DNA of 64,000 nt from Setophaga petechia (Eukaryota > Chordata > Aves > Passeriformes > Parulidae). The notes beneath the pieces are model-generated. The model was not told where the DNA came from and ran no database searches. It worked only from the letters and a program-made list of their open reading frames with translations. Of the stretch, positions 27,101 to 39,100 are shown one piece after another (the first letter of the stretch is position 1; each line of letters opens with the position of its first letter). A program made the position numbers and the translations under genes. The DNA is taken from positions 23,461,003 through 23,525,002 of the forward strand of contig JANCRA010000007.1 in NCBI GenBank assembly GCA_024362935.1, in the 5' to 3' direction.

Positions 27101-30100
27101 TTTTATTCTCAGTAGCTGCAATAAATATGGCTTTGTGAGAGGTCATTTGTAACTTGCTTAGAAATCCTTGGATGAGCTGCTTCCTCTTACTTGGACTGAG
27201 AATGGGAAGCTGGCACAAAACAAGCAGTGTGGTTTGGAGAGCACAACACCCATGTTCCTCATGCTTGATTTTAAGGATTTGTTCTGTCTTATGAACTAGT
27301 ATGAGGCCAGTGGGTGTCAGGTGACTTCTGGAGCCAGCATGTGCAGCAGGGACATAGCCTTGCCAAGAGGACTTTGGAATGGGCTCTGCTGGAGGGTGTA
27401 AATGGAGCCAAATATTGCTGCAGGAGAGTTGTGCTGCCTCTAACAGAGAGTGCCTGAGCATTGGGGAGGGCAACCTGATCCAGCTTTGAAATTGGCCCTG
27501 CTTTGAGCAGGCTGGACCAGAGACCTCTATTCTGTGATTCTTTAGGCCTGTGATGCTGCAGCCAGTTCATGATTGTACTCAGAAGTTACCAACAAGCAGA
27601 AGTGATACATGAAGTAGGAAATAACAGTAAATTTTCCATGGGGTCTTTCTGCAGCCTACAGCACTGACTGTGTATGAAGCATGCTAAGTACTGTACTGAC
27701 TCATTTGAAAATGTTATTTACAGATGCTCCTGTTTATGTTTTCCCTTTGTATTTACAAATACATTTTATGTCCTGCCAATTCTCTGCAGTTGTGACCTGC
27801 TGCATCTGGGAAGCTCAGCTAGTGAGAGTCCTTTGGCAGCTCTCCCTTTGCTGCTGCCTGTCCCTTGTGAAATGTGGTGGGACATGCTGAAATCATCTTG
27901 AACCAGAATTCAAAGTCTGTCTTGTAACCTGTTTTCTGTCTTGCTCATGCACTTTCTTCAGAACATGAGGATTAGTAAGTGTTTTTTGTTTGTTTCTTTG
28001 TTTTTTTTTTAAACAGCTCATTTGTGACAGGGACAGCCTGCTGTGGACACATCTCACCTCTGAGAATCTGGGACCTTGAGAGGTGAGTGAGCTTCCAGGT
28101 TACAGGGAGGGACTTGACAAGAAAAGTAAATAGCAATGCAATATTGGAAATGCTGCAAAAGGGTATCATTCCTTTTGTCAATATAGGCAAGGGATGATAG
28201 AATATGAGATGTGTTGAGGAGTGGGGGACAAAGCAAACTGGTGTGGAAAAGCATTTGTGGGGAGTGGTTCAGGTTCAGTAACTTGGCTTTTCTCCTCAGC
28301 TTTTCCAGTTGATGGCACAGCCATCCTGGTTTCTTCCCGTTACCTGTATACAGTCAAAATATACCCATTACACCCTCCTTTTCATCTGTCTCTGTCGATG
28401 CCTCAGCCAGAGGAGGTGAGGAAGGTGATCCTTATCCTCCCATTCACCCACTTCTCTGTGGTGCTAGGAAGCCAGAGGCAAACACAGGCTCTGAAGTCAC
28501 CTTGTCCTGGCTGGCAATTCCAGTAGCTCAGAGAGGTGGTGTGTGACAACAGGTTATCTATGGAAGTGACTTAGGCACGTTGTCTTCTCTTTGTCCTAAT
28601 AAGCACTGAGGAGGTTAATTGCTGTGGCCTCTGATTTGGGGTCTTTGAGAAGTTCCTGTTCGGTGAAGGTGCTGACCTTAGCAACTGGGGAAATGTTGTT
28701 CTCAAATCTTGATGTGAGAACTCAACTGCTGACAAATTTGAAACTCTCAGCCTGAGGGTCTTAGTGTAGTGATGGACAGATAGCAAATATTTCACAGGAT
28801 TATTGGAATGGCAGCCCTGCCTTCCAGGACCAGGACGCTCTGGGTAGGAGTGGCACGGCCCAGATTATCCAAAGGAGTGCTGTCAGAAGTGAGGTGAGCA
28901 ATGGCAGAAGGGGCCTGAGGGCCCCTGTATTTGGGGAAAAGGAGTGGAGGAGGATTGGTGTGGACACAGGGTAGGTCTGAGACCAGTTGCCTTCTAATCT
29001 ATAGTTTAAATAGTTTAGATTGTTTAAGTCAACTCTATCAAATACAAATTTAAACCAGCCATTTTTTCCTCTGAAATAACAAAAATACTTTCCAACAATG
29101 CATCCTACAAAGGACAAGCAGGAGCAGGAAAGAGCACCAGTGCATTAGTTATGGTGCATGTTTCTTAGTGGTCCATCCAGTGGTGCCTTCAGAGTACCCC
29201 AGAAGGGTGTACCCCAGAAGGATGCAGGCTGTGCTGTGATATCCCTGCCTCTCAAGTCTTCTGGCTGTTCTTGAATAGAGGCATCTGACAGGGGTGAGAG
29301 ATGGGCAACCCTCTCCCCCCTGCCCCAACCTTTCTGACAGCCTTTCCCAAGGAAGCCTGAAGAGATAATAAAGCTGTGTAGAAAATAGGATTAAGGTAAT
29401 GAACAAGCACAGCGGAGTTTGATCTTTCAATAACGTAAAAGCCTGAGTGACAGGCAAATAAAAAAGCCAAGGCAACCTAGGCCACTGGGCCTCTGTTGAA
29501 ATGGCTAGAGTGTCAAACTTATTCTTCCCTCTTCACCTGTCACAGCTGGAATGCACCATGCCATTGGGTCTTTTCCTCTGCAGGGACCTGTGTGTGAGCT
29601 GGTAGACTCGTCAGCATGTGCAGGGTAGGAGGCTGAGTAGGAAGCATGGCTGGGACTCTAGCATGTGAAGCTTGATGTCATTATTCATAGAAAGGAAGTA
29701 CAGAGCCATCCTTCCAGGTTTTAACTCTCCATAAACTGTTCATCTTCCCAGCAGAGCTTTGGATCCATCTTCAAAGGCTCCAGTGATTGCCAGAAGTGAT
29801 CTTGTAGGGAATGCTGTCTGTTCCTTTGAGGCTTTTGAATGTTGTTTCCCTGGTCAGACTCCAGGAGTGAGAGTGTGGCCTGAAAACTTAAACTCTTAGA
29901 GCCACCTAGGACTTAAAAACTCCTCCTGAGCTTAATGTGTCCTGATAACATCTGGCAGTCAGAGCCAGGGCCTCTGAGTTTGCTGCTTACCCTTTTCTTG
30001 TGGCCACAAAAGGGCCCAGAGGCTGCCCCGCAGAGGCTGAACATGGCAAGGTTGTCTAAGAACAGAATCCAGGAAATTTCTGTCCAAAAAAAAAATGGGG

Positions 30101-33100
30101 AAGGATAGAATAATGCATAAGGTGTGTTCTGGAAAACCAGAGGATCCTTAGCACCACTGAGCTGTTTTTAGTGCTGTCCTGGATCAGGTAGTTCAGTTAG
30201 GGGAGTTTTCTTTGCATCGGGGTGGGGGGGAGGTGAGTAAGTAACAGTACAACAGTTTCTGTGCCATTCTCTTCCATTGGGGTAGGTGGTCTTTTTGCCC
30301 AACAGCTGAGATCTGGAACGTGCTACAAAAGGATTTAAAGCTTAAATAACCTTTTGTGTACTGATCATCTTAGTTCCAGGCCAGATAAGTCCTTGGCTGG
30401 TGCTTGTCACTGTTGGTCATGGTATGTTTTGTATTTATGGCCTTCACTGTTCCCTGACCCTAGGGCAGCCATTCTCATCCTTCCAAGAGGAAGGGGATAA
30501 TGTCTTCACCTGTAAATATGTCCTGTGCTTTGAAAAGGGCTTGACTGGTTTTGGTGCAGAGGAAATTTTTAGTGGGAAAAGGAAACGCCTCTTGCTGCAT
30601 CCCGCTCCCACAACTGTCTTTCATTTCTGACTCTGCTGAGATGATGGCGTTGGATCAAAGCCACAACAGGCAGCAACAAGCAATTGTCAAGGGAGTCTAA
30701 AGCAGGGGAATGACTGCATAATGCCAAAACATTGTCTCTGATGGCTGAAATTCCAGCTGCTGCTACACCTGGCCCTGTCTCCTGTAATGAAGGAGGATTT
30801 AGATTTTTTTCATATGCTTTTGAAGCTGGCTAGCTGCACTTGTGGACGACATCTCTCACCCCTCACATGCTACCCTGTGCCATCTGATTGCTTTTAGATA
30901 TGGGGAAGTTGCTGTGCACTTATTCCCACTCTGGATGAGGGTGTGTGTATGTAAAAGCAGCTGTAAGTTCAGTGATTAGAGGCCTGCAAGGGGAACAGTG
31001 AGCAATATGGGCCACATGATACTAACCTGTGTCCTTGCATCAAGTATCAGAGCTTGCTAACTCCTTGTCCTCTTCCAAGTACCCTTGTCCTTTCTTTAGT
31101 GAAGGATATGATGGCAGCTGCCCCTCTTGCAGGTCAGGTTCCTCTGCTCACTTCTGCCTTTCTCTATTCAGACCGTCCTGTCTTGTTTGCCAGTGTGAGT
31201 GTGTGGCTCAACAGAACAGCCACTTAATGGCAAGCAAGAGAAAAGGAAACCTTATTCAAATCCTCCTCCTCTTTTTTCTTCTTTCTATTGCCTTTGGGAG
31301 TTTAAACTCCTTGGAAGATGAGGGTCATGCACCACTGACAGCTCCAAGGCCAGCATTTGTCATTTGCCCGCAGAGAACTGTTGCTTCCCATGTTATTGGG
31401 GTGGTCTTGCATGTCATTAAATGACAAATGCCCCTGTCTCAAGGATGCTTCTCCATAAGATAGAATAATCCAGAGGTCTCTTTGCAGGAACTCTTGGAGT
31501 TATTCTGCAAAGCCTGACATTTGAAATGGACCAGTGATCTGTCTTACATGGTAGTCTTCATGCTATAAACACTTTAAATGTACAAATCCTACAGTGTTCT
31601 TTCCTGTGACATGACATGCTGCAGGGCACAAGAGCTCTGAAAACAACCAAAGTTATCTGTGCCCTGCAAGCCACCCAGATCCTCTGCCTTTTAAATAGCC
31701 AGTCTTTGTCCAACTCCTCCCCCCTTTTGAAGGTATTTTTGGCAAAGTGGGGCTTTTGTTTGTTTGTTTTCTGGTTTTTTGTTGTTGTTGGTTTTTTTTT
31801 TTTAAAGAACCCTCTAATTTCTTGTTCGGTTTTTCTCCTGCTCCTGAGCCCTTTGAAAGTAGCTTTATGCCGTCACTGACACCAAACTGACACTTTGCGT
31901 TTCCCCACTTCTTATCCCTTTATGGCAACAGATGTTGAAATTTTGTATCCCTTTTATCTGTCCCTCTTTGCCCTCTTCCTGTAATTAGGTTTCCCTTGTT
32001 AGCAGTACAAAGTGGCCCGGTTTGCTGCCTGGCCTTTTGAGCCATTGTGTCGGAGCACATTTTTTTCCTCCTCTTTCGGAAGAGTTCCTTCCCCCTTAAG
32101 TAATAGGCAGGGTGTGGGCCAGAGCTGTGGCTTTTTCTTGTTTCTTTGTTCTCCATTTATCTCTGCCACCTTTTTCAAAGAGGTGGAGAAAAAAAATAGA
32201 GAGTGCATGGAAGGGGAAGATACAGCGTTGCATTTCTTGACTGTCAGGTCCCCCTGCTCTTCAGGTGTTCAAGGCAGGTGCCTTTGATGTATGCAGCTTT
32301 TGGGGAGATGGGAGGTAGAGGATTCATGAGAGTGACTTGGGAGTGGAGGTGAAGGGAGATTCAGGTATATGGATGGTGCCCTCAGCAGAGTGTTGGGAAG
32401 GAGTCTAAGGTAGCCAGGCAGCTGCTGAGCAGGTTAATAATCTGTTCTGCCTGTAGTGTTATTGCACTGTACTCTTTCTTCCCAAGAGCCAGCATGAGTG
32501 TTACCATCTTTAAGCAGCTGGCTGAAGTTTGCTAATGTGCTGCTGCTGTATTTCTAGTGTGTGTTTCCATGTGTCCATTGCTAGGTTACGTCTCTCTGGG
32601 CCATAGAGGGGGCAAAAATGAGTTGCTCTCTTTTCAACTTTTGGCTTATGTTGATCAGTATCAATTTCGGTGGTTCTTCAGAGCCCACGGAGTTAAAATT
32701 TGTGCTCCCTGTGCTGGTCTTAAACAGCAAGTGTAATTTGGGAGTTGAAGCATATAGCACTGAACACTTTGGTCAGCTGATCACTGCTGATGAGTTGCTG
32801 TTTAAATCCAGTCCTTCTTGACTTTGTCTTCTGTTGTGCTCCAGTTTTTTAATTGTGTGGAAGTAGATGAGCGAAATGAAAATCTGCAGGTCTAGTTCTT
32901 GGTTATAAGTCTTGCTGAATGTTTTCAATAAATGTTTTTAATGTAGAAGCTTGGCTCAAGGCTTCTTAATGTTGTGTTCTAAAATAATTTCTGTAGACGA
33001 GCATTCTCTCCCCAGCTTTGAACTCCAAGGTTTATGCCAGTTTGAGACCCTCTAATTTAATCACCAAAGGAGCTGTTGGGTGAAGGAAGCACATATATTC

Positions 33101-36100
33101 AGAACTGGAGTTAGTAGATCAAAAGGAAAGGTAACTGACTCCAAGAAGTGTGGAGTGTCTGCTTCACCCAGGCATTTAAACTGGATTCATCAAGTCACAG
33201 AGAAGTGGGTGCATATATCTGATAACAGGAAAGACAAGCAATAGCAAATGTTACCCTGTCACTGATACCAGTTTCACAGGATTTGGGGAGCAGCAGAGTA
33301 AAAGCAGTAGGTGTGGAATACCCTTTCCAGCCCTGCTTTTCTATAGATTCATATGCCAGGCATCTTTTTCCACCAAGGAAACTCCTCCAGGTTTTGTGGG
33401 AAAGAAGCTCCTTATTCCTTTCAGACTTGCATTTCTTTCTCAGCATCTCTGTCTTGGCTGAACGCAGTTTCAAATCACAATGACCAATCCAGACCTTGAG
33501 ATCTTGAGTGTTGTTGGAAGCAGGACACCAGGCCTATGGCCAGCTTGAGCCTGTTGTGGAGAAAGCTTGCTGGTGCAGGGATCCTCTTTTAAGTCATGGT
33601 TTCTTGGATAACTGTCCCTTTTAGAAGACTTTGTTGCATTCAGAACTCAGTCTCCTGTCTATAATGGATAGCTTCAGTCTTGTCTGTGCAATGTATTCCC
33701 ATGGTATGCGTGTTTTCTCAAAACTGAGGCCTTGTGGTTCTTTACTGATTTCTGCTTGGGCTTTGGTTTTGTGACACGATGTTTCTGAACTCTCTCACAT
33801 AGGCTGGGCATCTTCTCCCTTCATGTTGTTAAGAGGGCTCTTGTCCATCTTAACCTAAATGTAAAATCATTGTAAGAGGAAGAACATACAGGTGTTTATC
33901 CTAAATCCTTTCTTCCCCATGGCAGTCTTGGCCCTGTCCCACTAGAGAGGACCATGAGGCCAGCTCCTGCCTTTTGGATGTATGCATGTTCAGGGCATGC
34001 TGCAGCCTTTGAACTCTTGTTCAGGCATATTTATGACAACTTTACAAGGCCCTGAACAATCAGAGAGCATGGGTGTGGGCTGGACACTCCAAGCACATCA
34101 ATCAGTTTCATCCCTCTGAGCCAAAGCAAAAGTAATCTTTATTTTTCCCTGGGTTGAGAGAGAATCAACAGAGGCAAGAGAGAAGAATGGGAAGGAGTGA
34201 ATGAGGAACCCCCTCTGTCACTGGCTAGTGGTAGCTCATTTAAACAGATGGCTTTGTTTTGATTTGGACTCTCAATTTTTTTGTCTCCCCAGTAAAGGAG
34301 ACCTGCAGAGCTCTGTCCAGAAAGGGAGCAATACAGCCGCCTGTTCCCACACAAGTGGGGCGAAAGGCGAGAGGCTTTGAGAATTCCCTGCTTCTCTTCC
34401 TCGCCTCCCTCTTTTTCTCTTGCTCCAAGAAATCACAGTTTGAGAATTCCCCCCTACTCCTCCCGTTGGAAAGAAAGACAGAGAAGACATTCTTGACATT
34501 CTTTGCAGAGAAAAGGGGTTAAATGTCTGAATTTGGGGGTCACCATGTTATACAAATTGCAATCTAATCGTTTTTACAAGAACACACGTGTGCTAAGAAA
34601 AGGAGCCATGGACAAGAAAGAAAAGGGGATAGACAACCTTTTTTGTCCTATCTTCTTTTTTTTTCCCCCTCAAGGTTTTGGACTATTGTCATGTCCTGTC
34701 TCTCTCCCCTCCTCACGCCCGAGAGGGAGAACATTGGTTTTATAGTTAAATTGGTTCGTAAAGCAGAAGGGCTTGGTGCCATTTCTGTTTGTTTTCCCAA
34801 ATAAAAGCCCCAGCAGGGTCTCTTTTGCACCGTTGTGGCTTTATTTGAAGAAACTGGCTTTTTCCCATAGCCCAGTGTGTCAGTTTATCCTCTGAACTTA
34901 ACCTTACGGGAACCCGAACAACAAAAACTCACAGGGTCCCAGAGCTGGAAAGGTAAAGAAATTGTATCTTTTTATTGGACCATTTAAAATGTGTGTGGGC
35001 CAATTCAGAGAAAGCAGAAGAAAAGAAGGCAAAACTCCCTTTTCTGTCTCTCCTCTCAACACAATCTCAGACCGTCGTTGGTGTCTTTCCCCCCTACTGC
35101 CTTGAGTCCCTTCAGCTGCACTGAGGAATCAGAGAGAGGCATTTGCCCTGAAAATCACTTGAAACAGCATCTCTGAGCCATTTCACTTGGAGGTGCTCCC
35201 TCAAAATTCCCCAATCCAATCCCACACCTCCCTGCAGGAATTAGTAGCCTGGTCTAAATGCAGAGGCAACTTTGGGGTAGGATAGAAGAATAACTTTGCT
35301 AAGGATCTGGGTTTCTCCCTATGTACAATACAGATGTTGTTTGATCAAGCCTTTCCCTTCTTAGCATAAATTGTTGCATCTCTTCAGTGCCTCAGCTGCT
35401 ATTGCAAAGCACCTATAAGAGACAGCAGCTCATCTCTTCCCTTTGGTTTTGGTGCACTCTCCTAACTGGGTGACAGAAATTGTGCAAATGCTACACTTGG
35501 GATAATTTTTTTTTAAATGGATTTTTTCCCTTTCTTGTTGTTTGATACTCAGATCAAATATCCCACTGTTTGGAACTGAACAGGGCTCTTTATAACTTTT
35601 TTTTTAAAGTATATATTTCCCACCTGTCTTGTTTCAAATAGTTATTGGGGCTGAAATACTGGTCTACAGCTCTCTTTGGTTTCTGAACAGTCATCTGCTT
35701 GTGTGCAATAGATTCACCTCTTTGGTGGATGATCACAGTTCACAGATGAGGATTCCAGAGCAAGTGAATTGTCCTCAGTTTTGCACATCGCTGTTTTCAA
35801 CAGATGTTCAAAATTCAGCAGTTTCCTAGAGTTTGCTTATTTATATAATATCAATTCTAGTAAACTGAGGTCTTCAGAAATTGAGGGTAGGGAGAAAAAT
35901 GTTTTTTTCATTCCAGCTTTTGGAGTGTAGTTTCTTGTGTACTGGTGACAGCTGAGCAAGATACTCAGCAAATGGGCAGGGAGGTAGGTGCAGACTTCTT
36001 TTGGACTCTGACTACCAGAAAGATTTCAGAGAGATCCTGAGCTTTTATGGCCACACAAATAGTTGCAATGGCTTGGGAGACCATATATAACTTTAACTTG

Positions 36101-39100
36101 GTGAAACAACATCCCATGGGTTATCTGGAAAGTAACCATCTGGGCTCTCCCATGACTGACCTTATTTTGTCTTCATATTAGTGATGGAGAAGGAATAGAA
36201 CTTGAAGCTGTTTTTTAAAAAAGAACAAGAACTTAAAGAAACCAGACTGTTTCTTCCCTTCACTTTGCTTCTGGGCTTCTGGAGGTATCAGGAGAGCTAT
36301 GCTCATGGCTAGATTTCTAGCATAGAAAGGAAAGAATGAAGTGTGAAAATCCTGAATAAAAAAAATGCTTTGATTTTAAAAGTAATTTTTAGAAGTCTTG
36401 AAGAACTTGAAATTGATTGAGGTGAATTAAAGGATTCTGTATAGTGTCTGAACAAAATGCCTTTCACTGTTGGACTCATCAGTTGGATACATTTACCAGG
36501 CACATGGACTTGGTTTAAACATCTTGTTCTATCACCAAGGAGTCTGAAGCCTAGTGCCAACACAACTTTCTGTACTAGGGATGAAATAGGCTGCTGGATT
36601 TGCTCTGGCTCTGTTCCTTGTGGGCAGGTACTGGATTAGTGCCAATATTATTCAGTCTGTCTAGATGCTTAACAGGAAGCATGAAAAATTAGGAATATTA
36701 TCAGATTCCTCATCACTCGAGGAACACACTACTTGTGTGTTTGTAGGTGCCACATTGGCCCACGTGGTTTGTGGTTAAAGTGCTGAAATTGAGAGCTCTT
36801 GCTCTAGAGTGATCTTTCCAGAAGACTTGCACTGTCACATTTGTGATTCTGCCTCACAGAGCTCCACTGGTGCAGAGTTGTTTCTGTTGGTGCCACCCAG
36901 CACTGGGACTGAATGTGGGCACTGTCTGGCCCAGGTGTTCAGTACAAAGACAAGCAAAGCTCCAACCATCTGTGCAGGTAACTGCCTGGCTTAGCTGAAG
37001 AAGACCCGGGAGCAAAACAGCTACTTGCTACTGCTGGAGGGCCATGGCAGGGTGGGGAGATGGTGTGGCCCTTCCTTGCTTGGGCTCACTTGGGCTTCAC
37101 AGACACCTCCTGACCAACCTTCGCAGCCCGTAACAAGGACAGCGCCTCTGAAGTACTGAGGATCAGCCTACCTGGGATTTGAAGGGTGTTCAGGGGAAAA
37201 AGGGACCACAGATTAAAGAAGGCAGCTGTTTCCTGATGTGTTTGTCTGATGCTGGTAAAAAATGTCCAAGATAGCTATGCCATCTCTTTCTGTCCTTCAT
37301 GGAGAAGGGATCTTTTGTCCCTCTAAGTTGTTAGAAACCATTGGTGATGTGGTGATGTAGCTGCTGCTGTTCTGTTTCCTGTTCATGGGTTATCTTGATC
37401 CTTTATGGGTTATTAAGGGTTAGCTGTGGGTTTTGCTCCCAAGAAAGGGGGAAGCTGTTCAGGTATGAGGTTTGAGGGGAGAGATTATTTGGGACAACCA
37501 GGAGTGGAGAATTGGTGGGCACTAACTTGTGATCCCAAGAGTGGAAGAGTTGTGGTGGCAGAATTCTCTTCCCAGCATGGGTTCAGCATGGCTATGTATG
37601 TTGCAGCACATAGAGCTAGTCTGGCATGGTGATAGCTGTCCAGAGACACCTTAATCTGCTGAATAAAGGGGAAATACTAATCGTGTTCTGCATCTTTTTA
37701 ACCTTAAGTGTACCCATGCCAGAACACATTGGTGGTTTTTTTGTGTCCCCAGTGTAGAGCACAGTAAATTTTCCCCTGGTGCCAGATGGTTAAGTGCTTC
37801 ACTGTAGCAACTACCACATTGCCTCTGTAAATTGCCAAAGAGCTGCTCCTGTTTCCAAGGGCTGCAGTTCCCACCTGAGAGCTGCTTTGGCTGACCTGTT
37901 CTTGGGCCAGGAGAATTGAACTGATTAACAAACCAGCAAAGCAAAGTTTACTTTGCTGCAGTAAGTTGCAAGTATCTGTGCTCATTTTATGCCTACAGAG
38001 AAAAGCCAATCCTTTTCTTTTCTGTTTCCTTTTTTTGTTGCCTTTTCTTTCATTTTTGTTGCCTGGGATGGAAATGTAAGCAGAGGGAGGAAAACTGGTG
38101 TGACTCTGTTGAAGTGCTTGGGTACCACTGTAGTGAGGTGTGAAGGCAAGGAGAAACACTGGGAGTGAAGCACCTGGGTGGTGCTGAGGGTCCCAGCTAC
38201 TGGTGCTGCCTAGAGCTTGCTGGGGTAGCTCACCTCTTGGGAGTAACTCCTGCTCCTGCCTGAGAAACTGGCAGAAGATTCTGTCAGTTGGGCAGTCTGG
38301 CTTCTTATGCATCTCAGAGGTAATCCAAGGATTCTTGTCTGGGAGAGCAGCTGACTCCTCCTCATACCTCTGTTGTATGTCTTACAACTTCGGGCCACGC
38401 ATACATCTTGTGGGATGAAGAAGGTTTTGCAGAAGCCTTGATAAGGGCTGTGTGCATGTCCATCTGTCCTGCTGGCTTTGCAGAATGGCAGATGGAGGGG
38501 ATCTGTGTGCTTGGAAGGGTGGGGGAGTGCAAGAGAACTCATGTCCATCCATGTCTCACTCCAGAGTGGATCTGATGACCCATCTGTGCCATCCAAACCC
38601 CATTGCTCTTGCTCACGATGCTCAAACCATGAGTGCTTCAATCTCTCAACCCACAGACAGGTGCAGAATTGCTGCTGAGTTGGTTTACAAGTAACCTTCC
38701 AAGGGTTAATGTATTGTGAGAAGGTTGCAAAGGGCTGAAGCCTGGAATCCCCTCGATTCCTTGCCTGGAGAAACACAAAGTCCAATAAGCCAGCACCCCT
38801 GGATTCGTGTTGGGGGGGATTAATTCATGCACTTGATGTTAAAGCTTGTCCGAGAGGTTTGCATGGGGGGGCCATTGCTAGGGCTGGTTGGCCTCTCTAA
38901 ATGGTTGCTAGGGCCCTGGCATCAAGGTCCAATGTAGCTGCCCACAGCCACGGTCACGGAGGGAATTACACAGCCACAAAGAAATTGTTATTCTACATAA
39001 TCTGCTCTTTGGAGAGTGACTGTGGGGAAACAGGCTGGCCCCAGCATGCCGCCAGCTCTGTGATCATAGAAGCGTGCTGGCTGCAAAGATCGGCCAGGGC

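Larger units (their letters stand above)
126..28016 (+). other. Giant FBXW4 intron (27.9 kb)
   Basis: No exon is needed here: the flanking exons join in phase and match the known protein without a gap. The intron contains candidate regulatory blocks (about 1560-1925, 4180-4560, 8640-9690, 11140-11560, 18890-19340 and 22750-23690), a minus-strand solo LTR (10184-10510), a CR1 3' end (27460-27543), a C-tract (1386-1405) and T-rich tracts near 22470 and 25660-25680. The remaining sequence is ordinary CpG-poor intron in which I see nothing specific. Open frames up to about 180 codons occur but resemble no family. Confidence 0.85.

Noticed and set aside
37704..38785. Two overlapping minus-strand open frames of 202 and 191 codons in an FBXW4 intron
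   Set aside because: The translations have no recognisable domain, splice context or codon pattern of a conserved protein, and no retroelement motif. They look like chance openness in GC-moderate intron. A protein search with no hits and no RNA-seq would confirm this.
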